From: Paludibacteraceae bacterium
GTDB taxonomy: Bacteria; Bacteroidota; Bacteroidia; Bacteroidales; Paludibacteraceae
Assembly: GCA_905233375.1 (NCBI GenBank)
Contig: CAJOEJ010000024.1
Coordinates: 1 to 64,000, forward strand
Length of the DNA stretch: 64,000 bases
Direction: 5' to 3'
Shown: one piece after another, positions 7,165 through 15,114 of the stretch
How the letters are laid out: the number at the start of each line of letters is the position of its first letter
Numbering within the stretch: the stretch's first letter is position 1
Position numbers and translations under genes: made by a program
Notes under the pieces: model-generated
What the model was told of the DNA's origin: nothing
The model's input: only the letters and a program-made list of their open reading frames with translations
Database searches by the model: none

Positions 7165-7758
7165 TTAGAACATACTGAAATCCAAATCATCAATCTCCTC
7201 CACTTCGGTTTCCGCCTCGTCGATCGTGGTCTGATCGGCAAGCGCTACCGGCGCAAACACCTGTTCGTCACCGGCGAAGAGGAACAAACCGCCGGGCGTA
7301 TTCAGCAGATAGCCGTCATTATGGTTCGTGCTGGCGCGGAAGTTAAACTCAAACTTATAGATCGTATCGCCGACCGCCTTTGCCAGCTCGTCGTTCGCAA
7401 TCTGATAAACGGCTTCCCACTCGTTGTCGAGGAACTGCTCGGCAGTCGCTGTCGCGGATAACTCGATCGGAGCATCGAACGATGACGGATATACCGGCAA
7501 CTCGTTCCCTTCCGCATCGCAGGCCTTCAGTTCCGATTTGTCCAACCATTTGCCGTCATTATCCACTATCACCTGCTTGATACCACCGGCAGGTATCACC
7601 AGCGCATCATCGGGTGAGAGATACGCAGACGAACATACTTCGTCCTTCTTGTTGGTCGCGACGATCGCGCTCCAACCGTAGATCTTCTTTCGCTCCAACT
7701 TTACCGGCGCCGCTCCATAGCTCACCCCCGATAAAGAAAATATCAATTCTTTTGCCAT
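7165..7758 (-). CDS. Conserved-looking hypothetical protein, acidic C-terminus (197 aa)
   Basis: The product starts MAKELIFSLSGVSYGAAPVK. It looks mostly beta-stranded, with an internal G/P/D-rich segment (LSPDDALVIPAGGIKQ), and ends in an acidic tail with the terminal motif DDLDFSMF. It has no signal peptide and is cytoplasmic. The terminal acidic-hydrophobic peptide could dock on a partner, as such tails often do. It sits between a short acidic protein gene (6 bp gap) and the gene at 6454-7152 (12 bp gap). The family is unknown to me. Confidence 0.72.
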   Translation of the reverse strand: MAKELIFSLSGVSYGAAPVKLERKKIYGWSAIVATNKKDEVCSSAYLSPDDALVIPAGGIKQVIVDNDGKWLDKSELKACDAEGNELPVYPSSFDAPIELSATATAEQFLDNEWEAVYQIANDELAKAVGDTIYKFEFNFRASTNHNDGYLLNTPGGLFLFAGDEQVFAPVALADQTTIDEAETEVEEIDDLDFSMF

Positions 7759-7764
7759 GGTTGA

Positions 7765-8403
7765 TTATTGTTCATATTTGACTATTTCAATCTCTTCCGC
7801 ATAGTCATATTCATCATCGGAGCTTCCCATGCCGAAGTAATTCAGCAACTCGCCATCATAATAGGTATCGAACTCTCCACCGCTTTCGTGTCCGTTGCGA
7901 ACCACCACCTTGGACGGATCAAAGTCGTCTATGCTGTCCAATTGGATAGCGAACATGTGATGCACTTCATGCATGTGGAAAACAGCATGTGCTTTGTATT
8001 CGGAGTCATCATAATCATCTATCTCCAAGCTGATTTCATCCGGATCATATTCCATACTGTTATCCGATTCGCCATCGGCATCATTATACCACTCGTCTTG
8101 ACCGCTCGGATTAGGAATGACCCTGCACTCCAGAATTTCGGATACTACGAGATCACTGCTAACGGCTAATTCATTCCGGATCAAGTCCCCCGCGCTATCC
8201 AATAGTTCTTGCATACCATCCTGCGTGAGTTGCCCGTTTTCAAACAGTTCGTCCGTCAGTTCAATTTCATAATCGCCCTCCAATTCCTCTTGATAGGACC
8301 GGATCGTTTCTTCTGTCGGAATCTTATCGAATACTGCATGGTTGTCCGACAGATACTTGAACCAAAGAATAAAATTCTCTTTACCTTGTGCCATAGTTTT
8401 CAT
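7765..8403 (-). CDS. Very acidic hypothetical protein (212 aa)
   Basis: The protein starts MKTMAQGKENFILWF; the first four codons are shared with the gene at 3141-3530 as part of a repeated leader. About a quarter of residues are Asp or Glu (for example YDPDEISLEIDDYDDSEY). A His-rich patch (HAVFHMHEVHHMF) lies near residues 139-151 and could bind metal. No signal peptide is seen. It is separated by only 6 bp from the next gene. Extreme acidity recalls nucleic-acid mimics, but that is speculation. Confidence 0.7.
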   Translation of the reverse strand: MKTMAQGKENFILWFKYLSDNHAVFDKIPTEETIRSYQEELEGDYEIELTDELFENGQLTQDGMQELLDSAGDLIRNELAVSSDLVVSEILECRVIPNPSGQDEWYNDADGESDNSMEYDPDEISLEIDDYDDSEYKAHAVFHMHEVHHMFAIQLDSIDDFDPSKVVVRNGHESGGEFDTYYDGELLNYFGMGSSDDEYDYAEEIEIVKYEQ

Positions 8404-8432
8404 AACGATTACCTGTACATCGTGAGGTTTTA
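8391..8432 (-). promoter_or_regulatory. Repeated leader, copy B (shared with 3518-3559)
   Basis: This is the second copy of the 42-bp leader plus first codons. It includes ATGTACAGGTAA upstream of the ATG and the ACGAT/ATCGT hairpin arms. Conservation across two non-homologous genes suggests selection on the leader or a recent duplication of the 5' region. Confidence 0.55.
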
Positions 8433-8440
8433 TGATGATA

Positions 8441-8731
8441 TTATTTCTTCACAAAATGAAAATGATAGGTGCTTTGCACGCAGGTAAATGTCTCCGCTTC
8501 AAAGTCAATAGATTGTACTTCGGAGGTCATATAACTGCTATTAGGGGATTGGATCCACACATGATAACCGACTTTGATACCAGGCGTATAGCCGCATTTG
8601 GTATCACCTACCTTCATATACTCATTGCCGCCTTCGATAATACGGATTACCACCTCTCCTTTGGGCGCGTCTTCAAGTTCTTTTCCGAACGCCGCCTCAA
8701 AATTCTCCAAGTTTTCAAATTGTTCTAACAT
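8441..8731 (-). CDS. Small hypothetical protein (96 aa)
   Basis: The product starts MLEQFENLENFEAAFGKELE. It is acidic in the first third and beta-like later (KVGYHVWIQSPNSSYMTSEV), ending STYHFHFVKK. There is no signal peptide. It overlaps the truncated AlbA_2 gene upstream by 7 bp and precedes the acidic gene by 37 bp. No family is recognised. Confidence 0.62.
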   Translation of the reverse strand: MLEQFENLENFEAAFGKELEDAPKGEVVIRIIEGGNEYMKVGDTKCGYTPGIKVGYHVWIQSPNSSYMTSEVQSIDFEAETFTCVQSTYHFHFVKK

Positions 8732-9003
8732 AGTAACTTGCTATTTATTCGATTATCTCCCAATGACCACCCTTGTCTCCACCTATGCGACGAATGTACT
8801 CCTTGAATGGTAAAACGCTTATTCAATTCCTTCCCTCCGCGATGTTCCTCAATACCTAATAGGATATAACCCCCATAGGTATTGGCAAACGACGAGTAAC
8901 TATCCCAAAGGCTATTGGGAATCCGATTCTCGCAACGCTTGCATTCGAGTGTCAATCGCTCGCCTTGTTTAAGCAAATCATGTATTTGTTGTGCTGTCAC
9001 CAT
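8725..9003 (-). pseudogene. Truncated AlbA_2 (Schlafen-type) DNA-binding domain gene
   Basis: Residues 1-67 match the start of the AlbA_2 / Schlafen-related domain: LLKQGERLTLECKRCEN, then SFANTYGGYILLGIEEH, then NKRFTIQGVH. In intact members this is followed by the rest of a domain of over 100 residues. Here, after GVH (about 8,790-8,812), the frame becomes unconvincing and stops after 92 aa. A different frame across the same DNA reads YIRRIGGDKGGHWEIIE and stops at 8745, which looks like the 3' end of another gene. The simplest reading is a deletion that joined two genes out of frame. A short functional fragment cannot be excluded. Confidence 0.65.
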
Positions 9004-9050
9004 AAAAATTCAAAATCTATATCCTATGCTTCCTTCAAAGATTCCCGGTA

Positions 9051-12000
9051 TCAACGTATAACCAGTCTTAGATAGTTCTGCTTATATATCTTGTCTATCG
9101 GATTGCTTGATTTGCCCACGGCAGAAGTAGGATATTCCAGCCAATAAAATTCCGGGATGTCATATCTGTTGAATAGAAATGGTTTTTCCCCTATCCCATA
9201 TATGCCATCTTTCCCCTTGAAGATGAAACAATGAAAATTATTGTTCTCTACGGGTTGAAGAGTACCTTTAAATTTGTACACCCATTGTTTGGGCGTCCAT
9301 TTCTTGTTAATTTTCTTCGGTCTTATTTTAACGAGTTTGCCATCTATATACACCTCTTTTATTGGAATAAATTTGTCTTTCATCCCTACTCCGAACTCAA
9401 AATTCTCAAGGGGTTTGTCACCGGTCTCTGCAACTACTAAGAAATCATTTTTTTGATCAAAATCAGCTGCTTTTTTACATAAATCGACATGTTTTTGCAC
9501 ATTTGCTATCCGGTTACGGATTTCAGTCCTTTCTTCTTCTGAAAATTTCTTACGGTTAACGGCATGCCCCATTTTACAATCTTCAACGAATTTTCTTCCT
9601 TGGGGATATGCGATTCGTACCAAATCTTCTTGAACCTCTTTCGCAAATTCCGCGCTGTTACTATCGGCTGCAACTTCTATACATTGTGCGTAATATTTTG
9701 CATAATCATAGGATTTATAGTAATAATTGAACAAATCATACCGATACAATTGTTCTCCATTGTAAGCACCGAAAACAGTATCAAATTGATTGTGGCATAT
9801 CTCCTTAACTTTGGAGGCATCCCCATTGATAATCATAGTGCATAACGTGTCAAACTCTTGCAGAATAGATCTGTTCAGTATCGAGTAATATTCACCAAAC
9901 AAATCATACATTATATATCCGTCGTGCGTAGTTTGGGATCTGTTCCACATCGCCGAATCCGGTGCATTGCGGAACATGTACAGGATATCAAAATCGCCCT
10001 CCTGGAGTCGTCTTTTCGCCCGAATACTGTCAATCTTTGTCTTGGCTATAATCAGCGTGTCTATACAACTGTCCCCTTTCAACGGATTATTCATGTAGTT
10101 ATCTATTAGTCTTTCTACATTATTCGACTGAATGGTTGCATAATTCTTTATGTATCTTCTGAACGCATTATGCTGGAGTTCCAGAAACTTCTGAACAGAA
10201 GGAACGAACGCCTGCATGTCATACAAACGGTTATATGTTTCAAAGAAAGCAGGATTATAGTCACGCATTTCGAACAACAGTCTTGCTATCAGGGCATTGG
10301 CGGATTTGTCCGGACGAGTGGATTCCAATTCGTCCATGGTCTTCAGATAAGCACGAACCATCTTTCCAATATAAAGCGTGTCATAATCCTCCAATTGAGC
10401 CAAAGGCATTACGAAGGGCTCAAACAGATTATCAACTTCATCCACATACTCATATCCGAAATCATTCACATTATGGAGATGTTGGCTGCCGCTAATGAAA
10501 AGTCGGGAAGCTTTCTCAAAGTCCGGTTTCTTTTTCTTCATTTCATTTTTAGCGGCATTCCAATCATTCATTTTGGCAGATGCATAAGCTTCATTTTTTG
10601 CATTATATCCGGCACCGCGAAACAGTGCGTCTCTGATTCCTCCGTCACCAAAGTCATGATCCTCGACTATGAAGGAACGAATGCCATAATAGAGAACCCT
10701 CTTTACCATTTCGTTTGTGCTAATATTAGCACTTTTGGCAAATGTAGCAAAATTGATATGCTGGGTTATTGCGTGCTCTACATACCAAGCGATGTCACCT
10801 TGAGCGTCGGAGGTACTCACAACTTGACCGGCTGCGTTTCTGACTAGCCTCGTTCCTCCTCTTACGCACATAACCTGATGCCCGGTATAGGTACAATCAT
10901 AATCCGCTTTTCCGGTATAGGTTACCCCGTCTCCTAAAATCATAACAGCCGGAACATCATGGTGTCCATGCTTACATCCTGTCACATCCGGTCTTTTAAG
11001 TTTACCGGAATTTTCATACCAGTCGCTATTTAGAAGCTCGGCTGTTTTATAGAAAATAGTGACCTCCGTACTTGTGGCGGAAATGGTGCATTTTGATTCT
11101 TTAGCAGCTTTGTCGCGTGCATTTGCCATGTCGACGCACCAAGGACTCGTCACAGATATTCTTGTTCCTATTGTCATATACCCGATAGGTGCTTGCATCG
11201 CATGTATCTTTGGCTCTGATGTTCTATAAGTACTATTTACACTGAGAATATCTGCATCCGTTATCTCTTTTTTGACGGGAATAGTGGTAGTAATTGAGGG
11301 CTTTTGAATTTCAGCACTGCCGGGCATAGGAAGAATCGTCCGGAATCTACTCCATGGATAGGTGGATTGATATGCCTGCACACTCTCAACCGGAACATAC
11401 AGCGTACATTGGTTCCACGCGCTGAAAAAATTATCGGAAACGGGAGGAGGGATAATCGCATTCATTGCAACTGTTTTCAATTGGTCGCACGCATCAAAAC
11501 AGTTAGGCATAAGCATCATATGGTTTCTTCCCATAGATACATACTCCAGATTCTTACACATAGAAAATACACCACCATAGAATGTACCAACAGTTGCTAC
11601 AGAGGATGGGATTTCAATAGAAGTTAAGGATTCGCACTTTTTAAAAGCACCGTCTCCTATCATTTTCAAACCATATGGAAGATTGATTCTTTTCAATGAT
11701 TTACATCCGGAAAAAGCGTAATCACCTATTCTTTCCAACCCTTTACCAAGAGAAATAACCTTTAGATCTTCACAATAACTAAAAGCACTATTTCCTATGT
11801 ATTTAATACCTTCCGGAAAAGTTATTTGCCTTAAATGTTTACATTCAGTAAAGGCACCTGTTTCAATAGAATATAATCCCTGATTCAATTTGACCTCCTC
11901 TAAATATTCCGACCGAACAAAAGCATGTGCCCCTATTTTTTTGACGGAGCCAGGAATAGTAACCGATCTTGTGTTAGAGAATTGGAATGCATTTTCTTCA

Positions 12001-12257
12001 ATCTCAATAACCGTGTATTTAACCCCTTTATAGGTAACCGTTGAGGGGATTTCAATAATCATTGGCCATGAAAATAAGTAACGCCTATAATTACCGTTTA
12101 CGAAACTTGGATCTTCCTCTCCAATGTTTGTCACACATGCCGTCTTCTTGGATGCATTGAGTTCATAATACAATTGTCCTATTGGAACCGGTTTTGCCAA
12201 TGCCATTTCAATGCATGCAAACAGCACGCTTAAAACAATTAGTACACGCTTTTTCAT
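9051..12257 (-). CDS. Large secreted protein with N-terminal BspA-type LRR domain
   Basis: The ATG at 12257 is chosen because it gives a signal peptide (MKKRVLIVLSVLFACIEMALA); the upstream ATG at 12302 adds 15 polar residues. The protein has about 1068 aa. Residues about 60-290 hold LRR_5 (BspA-like) repeats with the pattern IGxxAFxxCxxLxxIxLPxGLxxIG. The remaining 750 residues are not recognised. They include a Cys/His-containing stretch (GCKHGHHDVP) and a long helical middle that could be tetratricopeptide-like. Lys- and Tyr-rich and AT-richer than its neighbours, it may have a different origin. It is probably exported to the periplasm or surface. The gene follows the C26 hydrolase gene with its start just past that stop. 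Confidence 0.8.
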   Translation of the reverse strand: MKKRVLIVLSVLFACIEMALAKPVPIGQLYYELNASKKTACVTNIGEEDPSFVNGNYRRYLFSWPMIIEIPSTVTYKGVKYTVIEIEENAFQFSNTRSVTIPGSVKKIGAHAFVRSEYLEEVKLNQGLYSIETGAFTECKHLRQITFPEGIKYIGNSAFSYCEDLKVISLGKGLERIGDYAFSGCKSLKRINLPYGLKMIGDGAFKKCESLTSIEIPSSVATVGTFYGGVFSMCKNLEYVSMGRNHMMLMPNCFDACDQLKTVAMNAIIPPPVSDNFFSAWNQCTLYVPVESVQAYQSTYPWSRFRTILPMPGSAEIQKPSITTTIPVKKEITDADILSVNSTYRTSEPKIHAMQAPIGYMTIGTRISVTSPWCVDMANARDKAAKESKCTISATSTEVTIFYKTAELLNSDWYENSGKLKRPDVTGCKHGHHDVPAVMILGDGVTYTGKADYDCTYTGHQVMCVRGGTRLVRNAAGQVVSTSDAQGDIAWYVEHAITQHINFATFAKSANISTNEMVKRVLYYGIRSFIVEDHDFGDGGIRDALFRGAGYNAKNEAYASAKMNDWNAAKNEMKKKKPDFEKASRLFISGSQHLHNVNDFGYEYVDEVDNLFEPFVMPLAQLEDYDTLYIGKMVRAYLKTMDELESTRPDKSANALIARLLFEMRDYNPAFFETYNRLYDMQAFVPSVQKFLELQHNAFRRYIKNYATIQSNNVERLIDNYMNNPLKGDSCIDTLIIAKTKIDSIRAKRRLQEGDFDILYMFRNAPDSAMWNRSQTTHDGYIMYDLFGEYYSILNRSILQEFDTLCTMIINGDASKVKEICHNQFDTVFGAYNGEQLYRYDLFNYYYKSYDYAKYYAQCIEVAADSNSAEFAKEVQEDLVRIAYPQGRKFVEDCKMGHAVNRKKFSEEERTEIRNRIANVQKHVDLCKKAADFDQKNDFLVVAETGDKPLENFEFGVGMKDKFIPIKEVYIDGKLVKIRPKKINKKWTPKQWVYKFKGTLQPVENNNFHCFIFKGKDGIYGIGEKPFLFNRYDIPEFYWLEYPTSAVGKSSNPIDKIYKQNYLRLVIR

Positions 12258-12294
12258 ATATTCATTACTATATTCGTCCGTTGATTTTTCTAAC

Positions 12295-12861
12295 TTACGC
12301 ATGAGATTTTATCCATCCGATACACATCTGTTCGATCTCGCTGCCCCACATAAAATCCCGCTCGGGATGAGACTGCACAAGGAAGATTTTCTGCGCGTGA
12401 TTCACCATCAGTTCCCATGTCCCGTCTTCTGCCCGAGCAGACAGGTCGCATGCAAAAGGCGGTTCCGCAACAGCCTGATGATGAGCGGAATTGACCTCCA
12501 TAGTTCTTCCGTCGGACAGATGAATCATATGCCTCCGCTGCTTGCCTTCATACGACCGGTGAACGGCATTCAACTCGCCCAAGTCCTGTATCAGCGGAGC
12601 GCCGAGGAAATGGGCAATCTCCTGCATTCCCCGGCATCCGCCCCACATCGGTATCTGACGTGCCCTGCAATACGTAAAGATCCGTTGGTCCAAAGCATCC
12701 CGCTCAGGCACAAGCCCCAAATCCGGACCGCCACAGAAGATCATCACCGGGACATCGGCAGCCTCAACCTCGTCATGGATAATCCGATACGGCAACCGGT
12801 AATGCTCCAACCAGCGCGTATAGTTATCCTGCTCTTTGCACCCTGCGACGATTCCGATCAT
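12295..12861 (-). CDS. Class I amidotransferase-fold hydrolase (peptidase C26 type)
   Basis: The protein has 188 aa from the ATG at 12861 (a TTG two codons earlier is less likely). The triad motifs are visible: nucleophile Cys76 in GGCRGMQ, and His165/Glu167 in VQSHPE, with the oxyanion region FCGGPD near 43-47 and the VNSAHHQ motif typical of gamma-glutamyl hydrolases such as PuuD. It probably cleaves a gamma-glutamyl amide in the cytoplasm; the substrate is unknown. It is short for PuuD-like enzymes (usually about 250 aa). It overlaps or abuts the acidic gene upstream and leads into the LRR gene. Confidence 0.83.
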   Translation of the reverse strand: MIGIVAGCKEQDNYTRWLEHYRLPYRIIHDEVEAADVPVMIFCGGPDLGLVPERDALDQRIFTYCRARQIPMWGGCRGMQEIAHFLGAPLIQDLGELNAVHRSYEGKQRRHMIHLSDGRTMEVNSAHHQAVAEPPFACDLSARAEDGTWELMVNHAQKIFLVQSHPERDFMWGSEIEQMCIGWIKSHA

Positions 12862-12863
12862 AT

Positions 12864-13634
12864 TCAAAGCAAACTATTTAAGTCACTATCTACCAAATCG
12901 CAATTCCAGCTAACGCTATCGACTTGCACGCACTCTCCGGTATAGAATTTACCGTTGTAAACGAGGTCACCAACGAGTCTGTCCGGCCAATGCTCTTGTA
13001 ACACATCGGAAATATGAGAGCAATCGTTCCAGTCTGTGCAATCAATATGGCGCAGAGCATTCAGGTCAAACTCCTCCACATCAATATCAAACTCGTACCA
13101 ACAACCGTACAACTCGCCAAATTGGAGTGCAAACCTAACAGACTCCGCATCTTCTGCTTTGCCTTCTTCCACCAATTGTTGCGCGATCTGTTTCATACGG
13201 CGACGTATTGCTTCCACGATAATATCATAACCGCCTTCTTCATCGTTGTGAAGATTTTTTACATCGTTGAATATTTCTTCGTCATCGCAATTTCTGCAAC
13301 CTTCTGCCATCTGCATATCTTCCACGAGTTGGAAATCGTCATCAGGCTCCATCTCGTTTACATCCAACGAATATTTGCTCTCGATAGGCAACACATTGTC
13401 TTCTAACTCCTCTTGATCTCCATCATCAACGGAATAATACATCCCGCTACCGGAAGCGTAGAAGTCCACAAGAATGTCGTATTGCCTTTCCGTCTCTTCA
13501 ATATAGGATTCTTCAAGACGCTCCAATACGCCTGCGTCAAAACCTTCGTCATCTACAATACCATTTGCTTCTTCACCAATAATGGGGAAGATGGACAAAC
13601 GATAAGCAGATTCCGGATATAAAGCCAGTTTCAT
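12864..13634 (-). CDS. Very acidic hypothetical protein (256 aa)
   Basis: The product starts MKLALYPESAYRLSIFPIIG and then becomes strongly acidic (DDGDQEELEDN, NEMEPDDDFQLVED). It carries scattered Cys (EGCRNCDDEE) and a helical stretch around 145-165 (EAIRRRMKQIAQQLVEEGK). There is no signal peptide. Seven bases separate it from the LRR gene upstream, and its stop lies 2 bp before the ATG of the C26 hydrolase, so the three are co-transcribed. It resembles other acidic proteins of the block in composition, not in sequence. The family is unknown. Confidence 0.7.
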   Translation of the reverse strand: MKLALYPESAYRLSIFPIIGEEANGIVDDEGFDAGVLERLEESYIEETERQYDILVDFYASGSGMYYSVDDGDQEELEDNVLPIESKYSLDVNEMEPDDDFQLVEDMQMAEGCRNCDDEEIFNDVKNLHNDEEGGYDIIVEAIRRRMKQIAQQLVEEGKAEDAESVRFALQFGELYGCWYEFDIDVEEFDLNALRHIDCTDWNDCSHISDVLQEHWPDRLVGDLVYNGKFYTGECVQVDSVSWNCDLVDSDLNSLL

Positions 13635-13641
13635 GTATGTG

Positions 13642-14547
13642 CTATTTACGGATAATCTCAGTCGTTTCGGGGAAGGCCTTGTTACCGATTTCGGTCACAG
13701 AAGCCGGAATAACGATACTCTTGATACCGGTGCATCCCATAAAGGCTTGCCAATCGATTTTGGTTACCGATTCAGGAATAGTAAAACCAGTAAGTCCGGA
13801 GCAATCGGCAAATGTATTACCTTCTATCGTGGTTATTCCTTCAGGAATGGAAATCTCGGTAAGGCCTGAGCAACCACGGAAGGCAGTAAACATAATTCTC
13901 TTTATCGTATCTGGAATAGTAATGCTTTTCAGTCCTGCACACCCATCGAATGCACCGCAATAGATAATGGACACAGATGCCGGGATAATAGTTTCACAAC
14001 CGCCAAGTACCAATGTATTCGTAGACGTCTCGATGATGGCATTGCAGTTCTCGCGCGAGTCATAAACAGGATTATTCTCATCAACTACTATATGCGACAA
14101 ATTGGCGCATCCGGTAAACGCAGATTTGATTTTCGTCAGAGACGCAGGTATATACAATTCCGTCAAACCTGTACATCCGTAAAAAGCACTTGTGTCAATG
14201 AAGTTCAGTGAGTTGGAGAACTTGACACTCTTCAATCCCGTACAACCACGGAAGGCGCTACTCAGGATATTAACCAGCGATTCGGGGAATTCAAGACTCG
14301 TGATGCCTGTACAGTCACGAAAGGCATAATGCCCGATCTCTTCCAATGCTTCATGAAAAATGATCGCACCGATCTCTTCATTTGAATCAAAGGCACTCTC
14401 CTTGATAATGGTCTTGGACTTAGGAATGCGCAGCGCAAACTTCTCCGGGCGCTCTGCCATTTTCTCCAACTTCTTGTCCAACGCTTTTTGATCTGCTGCT
14501 TCGATAACAATCAAGCCATCGTACAGCTCCGGTTCTTTTTTTGCCAT
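13642..14547 (-). CDS. Cytoplasmic BspA-type leucine-rich repeat protein
   Basis: The protein has 301 aa and at least nine LRR_5 repeats of the form AFxGCTGLxxxxIPxSVxxI, covering residues about 50-300. Unlike most BspA proteins it has no signal peptide (it starts MAKKEPELYDGLIVIEA), so an intracellular scaffold or binding role is likelier than adhesion. It lies 23 bp after the nucleotidase gene and 7 bp before the acidic gene. Confidence 0.88.
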   Translation of the reverse strand: MAKKEPELYDGLIVIEAADQKALDKKLEKMAERPEKFALRIPKSKTIIKESAFDSNEEIGAIIFHEALEEIGHYAFRDCTGITSLEFPESLVNILSSAFRGCTGLKSVKFSNSLNFIDTSAFYGCTGLTELYIPASLTKIKSAFTGCANLSHIVVDENNPVYDSRENCNAIIETSTNTLVLGGCETIIPASVSIIYCGAFDGCAGLKSITIPDTIKRIMFTAFRGCSGLTEISIPEGITTIEGNTFADCSGLTGFTIPESVTKIDWQAFMGCTGIKSIVIPASVTEIGNKAFPETTEIIRK

Positions 14548-14570
14548 AATTTATTCTATTTTTAGTGTTA

Positions 14571-15065
14571 TTATTTCATCAGATATTCAACCACACTCTC
14601 CCATGTAAGAAAAGGTTCCTTCCCCAACTGAATCCAATGGTCTCCGAACTGCTCTGCGCCGTGTTTGGAGCGGTCGTCTATCAGATACGCACCCGGTCGG
14701 ATAAGCAGGTTCTTGTGATGACATAGGATCAGCCGCTTGTAGAAGACACCCTCCTTCTTTGCCGAATCAAAATACTTCTGCACCCATTTCACTTTGTCCG
14801 ACCATGCGGACGGGTTCATCCAGGGCGCCGTACTGAGGATATAGAGCTCGTACTTCGTGCTCAATGTGTGTACCGCCTCAATCGCTCCCGGCATCGGATC
14901 CATCTTCGCAAAAATGCCGGGGATATCATCGTAATGCGGCTTGCCCTTTTCGTCGCACTCATACTGGCGCTTTTCTTCTTCCGACACTTTCGCTAATCCG
15001 GACTTGAAATCCACCAGCACATTATCCATGTCGATGAATAATAACGGTTTTTGTTCTTGTTCCAT
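14571..15065 (-). CDS. HAD-family 5'(3')-deoxyribonucleotidase-like protein
   Basis: The protein has 164 aa. The HAD motif I is FIDMDNVLVDF with nucleophile Asp12 and Asp14, followed by the capless small NT5C-type arrangement. Motif II-like ILSTAPW (Ser/Thr) and a C-terminal LIDDRSKHG supply the remaining motifs. Such enzymes remove phosphate from (deoxy)nucleoside monophosphates in the cytoplasm. In this block a nucleotide phosphatase beside a nucleotidyltransferase is suggestive, but no link is shown. A CTATATAAC motif lies immediately upstream of the start. Confidence 0.85.
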   Translation of the reverse strand: MEQEQKPLLFIDMDNVLVDFKSGLAKVSEEEKRQYECDEKGKPHYDDIPGIFAKMDPMPGAIEAVHTLSTKYELYILSTAPWMNPSAWSDKVKWVQKYFDSAKKEGVFYKRLILCHHKNLLIRPGAYLIDDRSKHGAEQFGDHWIQLGKEPFLTWESVVEYLMK

Positions 15066-15082
15066 ACTGTTATATAGTCACA
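15066..15082 (-). promoter_or_regulatory. CTATATAAC motif at the nucleotidase gene start
   Basis: The minus strand reads TTTTTGTGACTATATAACAG directly before the ATG. It is similar to TGTGGCTATATTACAA ahead of the lipoprotein gene at 20,488 and to the motif ahead of the AAA+ gene. If it is a promoter -10 element, the transcript would be almost leaderless. Confidence 0.3.
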
Positions 15083-15114
15083 AAAAGTACAAAATTCAAA
15101 ACAACTTGCATTTT

